From Pseudomaricurvus sp033283335 (GTDB taxonomy: Bacteria; Pseudomonadota; Gammaproteobacteria; Pseudomonadales; Cellvibrionaceae): a stretch of DNA of 64,000 nt. A program made the position numbers and the translations under genes. The stretch lies in the NCBI GenBank assembly GCA_033283335.1, contig JAWMQP010000009.1:124001-188000 (forward strand), written 5' to 3'. Below, one piece after another: positions 16,618-25,045 of this stretch (position 1 is its first letter; the number at the start of each line of letters is the position of its first letter). The notes under the pieces are model-generated. The model made no database searches and was not told the origin of the DNA. It worked only from the letters and a program-made list of their open reading frames with translations.

Positions 16618-16661
16618 CAAACGTACCAATTACCTGAAGAAAATCGATATTGGTACGTTTG
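16618..16661. repeat. Perfect 13-bp inverted repeat upstream of the LuxR/CsgD gene
   Basis: CAAACGTACCAAT (16618-16630) and ATTGGTACGTTTG (16649-16661) are perfectly complementary, separated by 18 bases. It sits in the 233-base gap between the start of the LuxR gene and the end of fabB. It could be an operator pair for an autoregulating LuxR-type protein or an RNA hairpin. Confidence 0.7.
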
Positions 16662-16688
16662 AGTGCAGACTTTCATACTTCGGACTGA

Positions 16689-16713
16689 GCCGACACAGGG
16701 GAAATGTGCCGGC
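16689..16713 (-). terminator. Stem-loop after fabB
   Basis: On the minus strand GCCGGCACA, loop TTTCCCC, TGTGTCGGC makes a 9-bp stem with one G-U pair, 21 bases past the fabB stop. The T run is missing, so termination may be weak. Confidence 0.45.
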
Positions 16714-16733
16714 AGACACCAGTCCGTGGGTGG

Positions 16734-17951
16734 TTAGTCTTGGTAGCGCTGGAACACCAGGCTGGCATTGGTGCCGCCAAAACCAAAGCTGTTGGACATG
16801 ACGCGGTTGAGAGTGACATTGTCCTGGCGTTCAGTGACGATGTTCATGTTGGCCGCTTTTTCGTCCAGGTTCTCCACATTGGCAGACGCGCAGATGAAGT
16901 TGTTTTCCATCATCAGCAGGCTGTAGATGGCTTCCTGCACACCTGTGGCGCCCAGTGAGTGACCGGTCAGGGACTTGGTGGAACTGATGGCCGGGGTGTT
17001 GTTGCCAAACACTTCGTCGATGGCTTTCAACTCGGCGACATCGCCTACCGGCGTGCTGGTTCCGTGTGAGTTGATGTAGTCCAGTTCACCCTCGACGGTC
17101 TGCAGGGCTTGACGCATGCAGCGGGCGGCACCTTCACCGGAAGGGGCGACCATGTCGTAACCGTCCGAGGTGGCGCCATAGCCGACCACTTCGGCGTAGA
17201 TCTTCGCGCCGCGGGCTTTGGCGTGTTCCAACTCTTCCAGGACCAGGCAGCCACCACCGCCGGCGATCACAAAGCCATCGCGGTCGGCGTCGTAAGCGCG
17301 GGAGGCTTTTTCCGGCGTATCATTGTACTTGGTGGACAGGGCCCCCATGGCGTCAAACAGGGCGGTCAGGGTCCAGTGCTCTTCCTCGCCGCCGCCGGCA
17401 AACACCACATCCTGCTTGCCCAGCTGAATCAATTCCATGGCGTTGCCAATACAGTGGGCGCTGGTGGCGCAGGCAGACGAGATGGTGTAGTTCACGCCCT
17501 TGATTTTAAAGGGCGTGGCCAGGCAGGCTGAGGTAGTGCTGCTCATGGTCTGGGTAACCCGGTAGGGACCAACGCGCTTGATGCCCTTTTCCCGCAAAAT
17601 ATCGGCCGATTCCACCAGGTTCTTGGAGGAGGCGCCGCCGGAACCCATGATAATACCGGTGCGTTCGTTGGAAACCTGATCTTCTTCCAGGTTGGAGTCA
17701 GTGATGGCCTGCTGCATGGCCACATAGGCGTAAGCGGCCGCCTCGCCCATAAAACGCAGGGTTTTGCGGTCAATCAGCTCACTCAAGTTGATATCAATGC
17801 TGCCGGCCACATGGCTACGGAAGCCCATTTCCTTGTACTCTTCCTGGAAGCGGATGCCAGAACGCCCCTGTTTCAGGGCATCCAGCACGGTTTCGGTATC
17901 GTTTCCGAGGCAGGAAACGATCCCCATGCCTGTAACCACTACGCGTTTCAT
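16734..17951 (-). CDS. fabB: Beta-ketoacyl-ACP synthase I
   Basis: A 405-residue condensing enzyme of type II fatty acid synthesis. It elongates cis-3-decenoyl-ACP and is needed for unsaturated fatty acids. The catalytic triad is visible: Cys in SSACATSAHC, His in NSHGTSTPVGD, and His in SLTGHSLGATG. The N terminus RVVVTGMGIVSCLGND is typical. It follows fabA by about 100 bases on the same strand, the usual fabAB operon of Pseudomonas-like bacteria. Confidence 0.97.
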   Translation of the reverse strand: MKRVVVTGMGIVSCLGNDTETVLDALKQGRSGIRFQEEYKEMGFRSHVAGSIDINLSELIDRKTLRFMGEAAAYAYVAMQQAITDSNLEEDQVSNERTGIIMGSGGASSKNLVESADILREKGIKRVGPYRVTQTMSSTTSACLATPFKIKGVNYTISSACATSAHCIGNAMELIQLGKQDVVFAGGGEEEHWTLTALFDAMGALSTKYNDTPEKASRAYDADRDGFVIAGGGGCLVLEELEHAKARGAKIYAEVVGYGATSDGYDMVAPSGEGAARCMRQALQTVEGELDYINSHGTSTPVGDVAELKAIDEVFGNNTPAISSTKSLTGHSLGATGVQEAIYSLLMMENNFICASANVENLDEKAANMNIVTERQDNVTLNRVMSNSFGFGGTNASLVFQRYQD

Positions 17952-18050
17952 AAGTGTCCTCTATTTCGTCACTACTTTCGAAGCTGATGTATCGTCAGCG
18001 AAAGCCTGGGCGTTGTATGTTGAGACGTTGTTTATTGAGACTGGTGAGGC

Positions 18051-18575
18051 TCAAAAGTTATCCGTGCTCTGGAACAGGCCAACACGCAGGTCCTTGGCGG
18101 TGTAAATTTCACGGCCGTCGACACTGACGCTGCCATCGGCGATGCCCATCACCAGCTTGCGCTCAATGACTCGCTTGAGGCTAATGCGGTAAGTCACCTT
18201 TTTGGCGGTAGGCAGAACCTGGCCGGTGAATTTGACTTCGCCGGAGCCCAGCGCGCGCCCCTTGCCTTTATTGCCTTTCCAGGCAAGGAAGAAGCCCACC
18301 AGTTGCCACATGGCATCCAGGCCCAGGCAGCCGGGCATCACAGGATCGCCGGGGAAGTGGCACTCGAAAAACCAGAGGTCAGGATGAATATCCAGCTCAG
18401 CGACAATTTCGCCTTTGCCGTGTGCTCCACCTTCAACACTGATGTGGGAGATGCGGTCGAGCATCAGCATATTGGGCACAGGCAATTGGGCATTACCGGC
18501 GCCGAACAGGCGACCGTAGCCACATTCCAGCAGGTCATCGCGGTCGTAGGCACTTTTTTGGTTGGTTGCATCCAT
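18051..18575 (-). CDS. fabA: 3-hydroxydecanoyl-ACP dehydratase/isomerase
   Basis: A hot-dog fold enzyme that dehydrates 3-hydroxydecanoyl-ACP and isomerises the trans-2 to the cis-3 product, the branch point of anaerobic-type unsaturated fatty acid synthesis. The catalytic H73 and D87 lie in ECHFPGDPVMPGCLGLDAMW. The frame is open further upstream, but ATG at 18575 gives 174 residues beginning MDATNQKSAYDRDDLLECG, in line with E. coli FabA (172). The ribosome-binding site is weak. It is the first gene of fabA-fabB. Confidence 0.96.
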   Translation of the reverse strand: MDATNQKSAYDRDDLLECGYGRLFGAGNAQLPVPNMLMLDRISHISVEGGAHGKGEIVAELDIHPDLWFFECHFPGDPVMPGCLGLDAMWQLVGFFLAWKGNKGKGRALGSGEVKFTGQVLPTAKKVTYRISLKRVIERKLVMGIADGSVSVDGREIYTAKDLRVGLFQSTDNF

Positions 18576-18947
18576 AGGGGTACTGGCTCTGAGAAAACTG
18601 TAAATCGATGGCGGGAACTTCACCACACAAAGGGAGCCCATTCTACCGGTTGCTGGGGGCATGTCTAGACTGATTGGTCATCAATGCTAGGGCATTTCGG
18701 CCACCAATTCTCGGGTAATCGCCACTGGCTGGGGAAATGCAGCCGCGGCAGCAACAGAATGAGTGTTTCAAGGTGGTGGTGTGTCTTCAGATAGTATAGA
18801 AGGACCGTGCCGGTTGCCGACAACTTTCACACTTCTCATTTTCTGGCAGGTAACTTGCAGGCAATATTGGTGTGAGAGTGTAGTATTCTAGTAAGGATGC
18901 TTGAATAGCTCGAGTAATGTTCCAAACTGACGCAAGGATTGAGTTTT
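18576..18947. other. Divergent fabA-galU intergenic region
   Basis: This 372-base gap must hold the promoters of fabA (minus) and galU (plus). I see no convincing FabR/DesT or FadR-type palindrome and no good -35/-10 pair; TAGTAT at 18881-18886 is a poor galU -10 candidate. No gene or repeat is evident. Confidence 0.4.
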
Positions 18948-19781
18948 ATGATCAAAAAATGCCTGTTCCCCGTTGCCGGTTACGGCACTCGCTTCCTCCC
19001 CGCCACCAAGGCCATGCCCAAAGAAATGCTCCCCATCGTGAATAAGCCCCTGGTGCAATACGGTGTTGAAGAAGCTATTGAAGCGGGGATGGTGGATATT
19101 GGTATGGTGACAGGACGGGGCAAGCGCGCCATTGCCGATCATTTCGATATGAATTATGAGTTGGAGCATCAAATTTCCGGTTCGGATAAAGAAGTGTATC
19201 TTGAGTCGATCCGTGACGTGATGAAAAAAGCGGTATTCTCGTTTACCCGCCAGGTGGAAATGCGTGGTCTGGGGGATGCGATCCTCAACGGCAAGCGCCT
19301 GATTGGCGATGAGCCCTTTGGTGTGGTGCTGTCTGACGACCTGTGCCTGCCGGCCGAGGATGGTGAAGGCGTGATGGCGCAGATGGCAAAGTTGTACAAA
19401 CAATTCCGCTGCAGCATCGTCGCCATTCAGGAAGTGCCGGAAAATCTGATTCACAAGTTTGGTGTCATCAAGGGTGAACAGATCAAAGACGGCCTGTTTC
19501 AGGTTACGGATATGGTGGAGAAGCCCAAGGCGGAAGATGCCCCCAGTAATCTGGCCATTATTGGCCGCTATATTCTGACTCCCGACATCTTCGATATTAT
19601 TGAAGATACCCCCCCCGGCAAAAACGGCGAAGTACAGCTGACCGACGCCCTTTTGACCCAGGCGAAAAATGGCTGCGTACTGGCTTACAAATTCCGCGGT
19701 CGCCGCTTTGACTGCGGCAGTGTCGAAGGGTTTGTTGAGGCCACCAACCACGTCTTCGAAAACATTTACACCCCACAGTAA
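18948..19781 (+). CDS. galU: UTP--glucose-1-phosphate uridylyltransferase
   Basis: A 277-residue cytoplasmic enzyme that makes UDP-glucose from UTP and glucose-1-phosphate for polysaccharide and LPS synthesis. It shows the nucleotidyltransferase signature AGYGTRFLPATKAMPKEMLP at the N terminus, VLSDDLCLPAE, and DAILNGKRLIGDEPFGVV. ATG at 18948 is chosen over a TTG nine bases upstream, because AAGGA sits nine bases before it and the protein then begins MIKKCLFPVAGYG. It is followed by the phosphomannomutase gene. Confidence 0.96.
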   Translation: MIKKCLFPVAGYGTRFLPATKAMPKEMLPIVNKPLVQYGVEEAIEAGMVDIGMVTGRGKRAIADHFDMNYELEHQISGSDKEVYLESIRDVMKKAVFSFTRQVEMRGLGDAILNGKRLIGDEPFGVVLSDDLCLPAEDGEGVMAQMAKLYKQFRCSIVAIQEVPENLIHKFGVIKGEQIKDGLFQVTDMVEKPKAEDAPSNLAIIGRYILTPDIFDIIEDTPPGKNGEVQLTDALLTQAKNGCVLAYKFRGRRFDCGSVEGFVEATNHVFENIYTPQ

Positions 19782-19858
19782 TATTTCGGGCTCCAGTATT
19801 ACCAGTGTTTTTATGGGCTAAGCATCCTGAATGCAGTTACCCAATGTAAGGATTTAAT

Positions 19859-21208
19859 ATGACCGAACTCACCTGTTTTAAGGCCTATGATATTCGCGGC
19901 CGCCTGCCTGATGAGCTGAACGAGGATGTGGCCTACCGTATCGGTCGGGCGTATGCGGAGTTTCTGAAGCCGGCAAAAGTGGTGGTTGGCCACGATATCC
20001 GTCTCACCAGTGCCGAACTCACGGATGCGCTGGCCAACGGCCTGATGGATGCCGGTGTGGACGTGGTACACATTGGTCAATGCGGTACCGAAGAAATCTA
20101 CTTTGCCACCTTTCACCTGGGAGTTGATGGCGGTATCTGTGTGACTGCCAGCCACAACCCCAAGGATTACAACGGCATGAAACTGGTGCGCAAGGACTCG
20201 CGCCCGATCAGTGGTGACACCGGCCTCAATGACATCAAGGCGCTGGCGGAAGCCAATGAATTCGGGCCTACCACTGAACGTGGCTCCCTGCAGCAGCTGG
20301 ATACCCGAGCGGCCTATGTCGAACACCTGCTGGGCTATGTCGATCGCGAGCAGTTGAAGCCCCTGAAAGTGGTGGTCAATGCCGGCAATGGTGGCGCCGG
20401 TCTGGCGGTGGATGCCATTGAGCCCTTCCTGCCGTTCGACTTTGTCAAAGTGCACCATGAGCCCGATGGCAACTTCCCCCACGGCGTGCCCAACCCGCTG
20501 CTGGAGGAAAACCGCGGTTCCACCATGGAGGCCATTCGGGCCAGCGGTGCGGATCTTGGATTGGCCTGGGACGGGGATTTCGACCGCTGCTTCTTTTTTG
20601 ATGCAACCGGTCGCTTTATCGAGGGCTATTACCTGGTGGGTCTGCTGGCCGAGACGTTCCTGTTGAAAGCACCGGGTTCGAAAATTGTCCACGACCCGCG
20701 CTTGACCTGGAACACCCAGGCCATCTGTGAAAAACATGGTGGCGAGGCTGTGCAGAGCAAAACCGGTCATGCGTTTATCAAGGAGCGCATGCGCGCTGAA
20801 GACGCCATCTACGGTGGCGAAATGAGCGCACACCATTACTTCCGGGATTTTGCCTACTGCGACAGCGGCATGATTCCCTGGCTGTTGGTTACCGAGCTGA
20901 TGTGCCGTACCGGCAAGACGCTGGCCGAACTGGTGGACGCCTGCATTGAAGAGTTCCCGTGCAGCGGCGAAATCAACAACAAGATTGATGACCCCAAAGC
21001 GGCTTTGGCGACCGTCGAGGCGCATTACAAAGACAGCGCTGAAGCGGTGGATTACACCGATGGCTTGAGCATGAGTTTCGGCAACTGGCGTTTCAACTTG
21101 CGTATGTCGAACACCGAGCCGGTGGTGCGTTTGAACGTGGAAAGTCGCGGTGACTATGCTCTGATGGAAGCCAAGCGCGATGAGTTATTGAGCGTGCTCG
21201 GGGTGTAA
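19859..21208 (+). CDS. cpsG: Phosphomannomutase (CpsG/ManB type)
   Basis: A 449-residue alpha-D-phosphohexomutase that interconverts mannose-6-phosphate and mannose-1-phosphate for GDP-mannose. The phosphoserine is S98 in TASHNPKDYNGMK. The Mg loop is DGDFDR (238-243). The sugar-binding loop GEMSAHHYFRDF (from 320) is identical in style to E. coli CpsG, as is TEPVVRLNVESR near the C terminus (phosphate binding). It lies 77 bases after galU on the same strand, so both feed surface-sugar synthesis. Phosphoglucomutase side activity is common in the family. Confidence 0.94.
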   Translation: MTELTCFKAYDIRGRLPDELNEDVAYRIGRAYAEFLKPAKVVVGHDIRLTSAELTDALANGLMDAGVDVVHIGQCGTEEIYFATFHLGVDGGICVTASHNPKDYNGMKLVRKDSRPISGDTGLNDIKALAEANEFGPTTERGSLQQLDTRAAYVEHLLGYVDREQLKPLKVVVNAGNGGAGLAVDAIEPFLPFDFVKVHHEPDGNFPHGVPNPLLEENRGSTMEAIRASGADLGLAWDGDFDRCFFFDATGRFIEGYYLVGLLAETFLLKAPGSKIVHDPRLTWNTQAICEKHGGEAVQSKTGHAFIKERMRAEDAIYGGEMSAHHYFRDFAYCDSGMIPWLLVTELMCRTGKTLAELVDACIEEFPCSGEINNKIDDPKAALATVEAHYKDSAEAVDYTDGLSMSFGNWRFNLRMSNTEPVVRLNVESRGDYALMEAKRDELLSVLGV

Positions 21209-21240
21209 TTCAACCGAAGCGGACAACTTGTAAGGCACAA

Positions 21241-21269
21241 AAAAGCCAGCACTGATGCTGGCTTTTTTG
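21241..21269. terminator. Bidirectional terminator between cpsG and puuB
   Basis: AAAAAGCCAGCA, loop CTGA, TGCTGGCTTTTTT. The A run on one side and T run on the other let it serve both convergent genes. Confidence 0.92.
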
Positions 21270-21286
21270 TGCGCGTTAACCGGCTG

Positions 21287-22576
21287 TTAACGAAAGTTTT
21301 CCATCACTTTGTAATACCACATGCCCACCGCCAACGCCTGGTTGCCAAACCATTCATTCAGCGGGATGCGGATGTGCGACATGCCGGCAAAGGCGTCGAA
21401 TTCCGTCAGCTTGCCGGTGATGGCGTTGGCCATGATCTCACCCATGATGTGGGAGGTGGCCACGCCGTGGCCGGAGTAACCCTGACAATAAAAGACGTTG
21501 TCAGACACCTTGCCCAGTTGGGGAATGCGGTTAATGACAATGCCGGCCATGCCGGTCCACTCATACTCGATCTCCACCCCCTTCAGGCGCGGGAAGGTTT
21601 TTTCAATCGCCGGACGCAGTTCATTGGCCACACTTTTGGAGTCGCGGCCGGAGTAGTTGGTGCCGCCACCAAACATCAGCCGCTTGTCGGCGGTGAGGCG
21701 GTAATAGTCGAGCACGAAGCGGCAGTCGTAGACCGCCACGTCTTTCGGGTTGATGGCGTTGGCCACCTCATCGCCCAGTGGCACCGTGACCAGGTTGCCC
21801 AGTGAAGCGGGAAACAGTTTGCCCATTAATTGTCGCCGCGCCAGCTTGTGGTAGGCGTTACCGGCCAGCAATACCGCGTTGGCGCTGACCTTGCCCTTGG
21901 CGGTGATTACCGCCGGAGTGTCGCCGTGCTGGATGTCCAGCACCGGCGAGTTCTCAAAAATCAGCGCGCCCATGGATTCAGCCGCCCGCGCCTCACCCAC
22001 ACACAGGTTGAGTGAATGCAGGTGCATATTGCGCATGTTCAGCAGGCCACCGTGATAGATGGTGCTCTCCAGATAGTCGGGGATGTCGTCCTTGCTGACC
22101 ATGGTCATGTACTCACCCATGCCGCGTTGGCAAGCTTCGTCGTAGGTGGCCTGCAGCTCATTCATGTGCGAGGGTTTGTAGGCGGTCTGCAAGTGGCCGT
22201 GCTTGAGATCACACTGGATGCCGTATTTCTCGACCCGTTGCTTGATGATGTCGTGACCGCGCCAGCGCAGGTTCCAGACAAAGGTTTCTGCTTCGCTGCC
22301 CATGGTTTTGCGCAGTTGTTTGACCATCGCCTGATCGCCGGACAGGCTGCCAGTCACCTGGCCGCCGTTGCGACCGGTCGCGCCCCAGCCAATTTTGCTG
22401 GCTTCAATGATCGCTACTTTCAGGCCTTTCTCCGCCAGTTCCACCGCTGTGGCTACACCGGTGAAACCGCCGCCAATAATGGCCACATCGACGCGGACGT
22501 CGCCCTCCAGCTCGGGGTAGTCAGTTTCCTGGTTGATGGTGGCGGAGTAGTAGGAATTGCAGCGCTGGGAGGTCAT
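21287..22576 (-). CDS. puuB: Gamma-glutamylputrescine oxidase-like FAD oxidoreductase
   Basis: A 429-residue DAO-family flavoprotein. The FAD-binding motif is VAIIGGGFTGVATAVELAE, followed by EASKIGWGATGRNGGQV, and the C-terminal YCQGYSGHGVATSH. It resembles E. coli PuuB (426 residues) throughout, including FVLDYYRLTADKRLMFGGG. PuuB oxidises gamma-glutamylputrescine in putrescine breakdown. The other puu genes are absent here, so another amine or amino acid could be the substrate. A 160-base gap holding a hairpin separates it from the purine permease gene upstream. ATG at 22576. Confidence 0.85.
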   Translation of the reverse strand: MTSQRCNSYYSATINQETDYPELEGDVRVDVAIIGGGFTGVATAVELAEKGLKVAIIEASKIGWGATGRNGGQVTGSLSGDQAMVKQLRKTMGSEAETFVWNLRWRGHDIIKQRVEKYGIQCDLKHGHLQTAYKPSHMNELQATYDEACQRGMGEYMTMVSKDDIPDYLESTIYHGGLLNMRNMHLHSLNLCVGEARAAESMGALIFENSPVLDIQHGDTPAVITAKGKVSANAVLLAGNAYHKLARRQLMGKLFPASLGNLVTVPLGDEVANAINPKDVAVYDCRFVLDYYRLTADKRLMFGGGTNYSGRDSKSVANELRPAIEKTFPRLKGVEIEYEWTGMAGIVINRIPQLGKVSDNVFYCQGYSGHGVATSHIMGEIMANAITGKLTEFDAFAGMSHIRIPLNEWFGNQALAVGMWYYKVMENFR

Positions 22577-22648
22577 AGGGCACCTGAACGACGACAGAAT
22601 TATGGGTTAAAGTTGAATAATAGTTCGGGATTCTAGCGTCAGCAGCCT

Positions 22649-22682
22649 GCCAAGTCCACGCTTTCGAAAGCACGGGCTTGGC
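22649..22682. repeat. 34-base hairpin between permease and puuB
   Basis: GCCAAGTCC and GGGCTTGGC (one G-U pair) flank an inner palindrome GCTTTCGAAAGC. It lies 55 bases after the permease stop and 73 bases before the puuB start. With no T run it may be a transcript-processing or attenuating hairpin, or a protein-binding dyad. Confidence 0.6.
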
Positions 22683-22736
22683 GTGTATTGCAATGTGTCC
22701 CAGATCTGGGGAGGGGCCGCGCAGACTACTTGCAGA

Positions 22737-24035
22737 CTACTTAAAGCAGTAATAGCCCAGAAGCAGGGCGGTCAGCACCGCCATCACCGGGTGTATTTGC
22801 CGCCATTTGCCGGACAGCAGGCGAATCAGCGAGTAAGCGATGATGCCCAGGGAAATGCCGTTGGCAATAGAGAACGTGAATGGCATGGCGGCCATGGTGA
22901 GAAAGGCGGGAATCGAGTTTTCCATATCCAGCCAGTCAATGTCGCGAGCGCCATTCATCATCAGGGTGCCGACCACGATCAAGGCCGGGGCGGTGGCCAT
23001 GGCCGGAATGGCAATAAACAGCGGCGTCAGAAACAGTGACAATAAAAACAGGATGCCCACCACCACGGCGGTGAGGCCAGTGCGGCCGCCCGCCTCGACT
23101 CCGGCAGCGGACTCGACATAGGTGGTGACGGTGCTGGTGCCCATCAGGGCGCCGACACTGGTGCCCACGGCATCCGACATAAAGGCCCGTTCGGAACGGG
23201 GCAGCTCGCCGTTCTCGTCCAGCAGGCCGGCGGCACGGCCAGTCCCCAGCAGGGTGCCGGCGGTATCAAACACATCCACAAATAGAAAGGCCAATACCAC
23301 GGTGAGAAAGGCACCACTCAGTACATTGCTGAAATCCAGCGCCAGGAACGTCTCCCGTGGCAGGTGCGGCAGGCTGGCGACCCGATCCGGCCAAGGGCTC
23401 AGGCCAAAGCCCCAGCTGATGAGTGTCAGCAGCAGGATGCCAAACAGAATGGCGCCGCGTACCTGTAGCACCATCAGGGCGCCGGTGAGGGCTACGCCCA
23501 GGAACGACAGCAGCACGGCGGGATTTTCCAGCGAGCCCATAGTCACCAGCGTATCGGTGTGATCCACCGTCAGGCCGGCGTTTTTAAAGCCAATGATGGC
23601 GAGAAACAGGCCGATGCCGGACATGGTGGCGATTTTGAGGGACTGGGGAATGGCATTGATCATCAGCGTGCGGATGCCGGTCAGAGCTAGGGCCATAAAA
23701 ATCACCCCCTCCACCAGTACAGCTGCCAGTGCCTGTTCCCAGGGAATGCCCATGCCTTTAACCACACCAAAGGTAAAAAACGCCGTCAGGCCAATGCCCG
23801 GCGCCAGGGCGAAGGGATAGTTGGCGTACAGTCCCATCAGGAAACAGGCAATGGCGGCGGAGATGGCCGTCGCGGCAGCCACATCCTGAGCCGGCATGCC
23901 AGACAGGCTCAGCAGCTGTGGTGTCACCAGCAGGATGTACGCCATGGTCAGAAAAGTAGTGATACCGGCACGTATTTCGATGGCGATGGTGGTGTGGTGC
24001 TCCGCGAGGCGAAAATACTGCGCAATAGCATTCAT
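22737..24035 (-). CDS. NCS2-family purine permease (AzgA/PbuG type)
   Basis: A 432-residue inner-membrane transporter of the AzgA-type nucleobase:cation symporter-2 family. It has the family N terminus (EIRAGITTFLTMAYILLVTP), the QLLSLSGMPAQDVAAATA segment, TAFFTFGVVKGMG, and DVFDTAGTLLGTGRAAGLL in the middle. Relatives import adenine, guanine and hypoxanthine. The gene is divergent from a phosphoribosyltransferase that would capture the imported base, which supports a purine salvage role. Confidence 0.9.
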   Translation of the reverse strand: MNAIAQYFRLAEHHTTIAIEIRAGITTFLTMAYILLVTPQLLSLSGMPAQDVAAATAISAAIACFLMGLYANYPFALAPGIGLTAFFTFGVVKGMGIPWEQALAAVLVEGVIFMALALTGIRTLMINAIPQSLKIATMSGIGLFLAIIGFKNAGLTVDHTDTLVTMGSLENPAVLLSFLGVALTGALMVLQVRGAILFGILLLTLISWGFGLSPWPDRVASLPHLPRETFLALDFSNVLSGAFLTVVLAFLFVDVFDTAGTLLGTGRAAGLLDENGELPRSERAFMSDAVGTSVGALMGTSTVTTYVESAAGVEAGGRTGLTAVVVGILFLLSLFLTPLFIAIPAMATAPALIVVGTLMMNGARDIDWLDMENSIPAFLTMAAMPFTFSIANGISLGIIAYSLIRLLSGKWRQIHPVMAVLTALLLGYYCFK

Positions 24036-24068
24036 CAGCAGGCCTGGGTCCAGTCAGTGAAAAGGGGC

Positions 24069-24116
24069 GCACAAGACATCGATTGTTGTGCATAATTCCA
24101 GCAGAGTGCTTATAAT
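24069..24116 (+). promoter_or_regulatory. Promoter and dyad between purine permease and phosphoribosyltransferase
   Basis: A consensus TATAAT lies at 24111-24116, 33 bases before the phosphoribosyltransferase ATG. GCACAA (24069-24074) and TTGTGC (24086-24091) form a dyad; the second arm could double as a poor -35 at 19-base spacing. The dyad lies between divergent purine genes and could be a regulator site. It does not match the PurR box. Confidence 0.5.
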
Positions 24117-24148
24117 GCGCGCTTTTCTGCGCACCAGGGGATTTCTGC

Positions 24149-24712
24149 ATGTCTGAGAAGTATTACATCAATGCCAACGAGTTGCTGACAGACTCCTTTC
24201 GATTGGCACTGGAAATCCACAAAAGTGGTTTTCGGCCGGACTTTATTGTTGGTGTCTGGCGCGGAGGTACACCTGTAGGTATTGCGGTGCAGGAAATGCT
24301 GCACGTCTGTGGCATCCACACCGACCACATCTCCATCCGCACGTCCTCCTATATGGGCATTGGCATGCGCGGCAAAGAGGTGCGGGTGCACGGCTTGGAT
24401 TACATCATCAACAACATCAACGCCGACAACTCGCTGTTGATTGTCGATGATGTGTTTGACAGTGGCCTCAGCATTAAAGCCGTGTTGGACAGGCTGCAGC
24501 AGAAGTCGCGCCGTAATACCCCGGAAGACATCCGCATTGCCACCCCCTGGTTCAAGCCGGCCAACAACCAGACGGACATTACCCCGGACTATTACCTGCA
24601 CATCAGTGATCAGTGGCTGGTGTTTCCGCACGAGCTCGATGGTCTGGAGCGGGACGAAATCATCCGCAACAAGCCCGAAGTGCAGCAACTGTTTCAGGAA
24701 TATGGACTCTAG
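24149..24712 (+). CDS. Purine-type phosphoribosyltransferase
   Basis: A 187-residue type I phosphoribosyltransferase. The PRPP loop is LLIVDDVFDSGLS, and VGVWRGGTPVG is the pyrophosphate loop. It should turn a free base and PRPP into a nucleotide. The family is usually labelled hypoxanthine phosphoribosyltransferase, and its position divergent from a purine permease agrees with that; the exact base is not proven. AGGGG lies eight bases before the ATG. Confidence 0.85.
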   Translation: MSEKYYINANELLTDSFRLALEIHKSGFRPDFIVGVWRGGTPVGIAVQEMLHVCGIHTDHISIRTSSYMGIGMRGKEVRVHGLDYIINNINADNSLLIVDDVFDSGLSIKAVLDRLQQKSRRNTPEDIRIATPWFKPANNQTDITPDYYLHISDQWLVFPHELDGLERDEIIRNKPEVQQLFQEYGL

Positions 24713-24789
24713 TCGCAGCAGCCCTGGAGCCCGTCGGCCGGCTCTGCTAAGGGTTTGAATAAAAACATAAAAAAAGTGCAGACAAACGA

Positions 24790-24818
24790 TTGACAAGGGC
24801 GCGGCCGATCACTAATAT
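24790..24818 (+). promoter_or_regulatory. Sigma-70 promoter of tRNA-Leu
   Basis: TTGACA (24790-24795), a 17-base spacer, and TAATAT (24813-24818), followed by a GC-rich discriminator (GCGCG) typical of stable RNA genes under stringent control. The tRNA starts 46 bases downstream. Confidence 0.88.
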
Positions 24819-24864
24819 GCGCGTCCTCAACAGGCGACAGCGACATCGCAGCCTAAGTTGAAAA

Positions 24865-24951
24865 GCCCAGGTGGTGAAATTGGTAGACACGCTAGCTTCA
24901 GGTGCTAGTGGCCTCACGGCCGTGGAGGTTCAAGTCCTCTCCTGGGCACCA
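24865..24951 (+). tRNA. tRNA-Leu (anticodon CAG)
   Basis: An 87-base class II tRNA. Acceptor arms are GCCCAGG and CCTGGGC, with an encoded ACCA end. The D loop contains TTGGTAGACAC, the anticodon stem is CTAGC/GCTAG with the loop TTCAGGT giving anticodon CAG (24899-24901), a long variable arm follows (GGCCTCACGGCC region), and the T arm is GAGGTTCAAGTCCTC. It reads CUG codons, very common in this genome. Confidence 0.98.
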
Positions 24952-24956
24952 TATTC

Positions 24957-24989
24957 AAAAAGCCCCGATCTTCGGATCGGGGCTTTTTT
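24957..24989 (+). terminator. Rho-independent terminator of tRNA-Leu
   Basis: AAAAGCCCCGATC, a TTCG tetraloop, GATCGGGGCTTTTTT. A very stable hairpin six bases after the tRNA. The A run lets it work for the opposite-strand regulator gene as well only if transcription passes its end. Confidence 0.93.
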
Positions 24990-25045
24990 CGTTTTGGGCC
25001 CGGTAAAATGCCAGGCTGATCTTGTGTTCTATGTCTGTCCGGGCT

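Noticed and set aside
19811..21025. 404-codon open frame opposite cpsG
   Set aside because: Antisense to a clear phosphomannomutase; no recognisable protein features.
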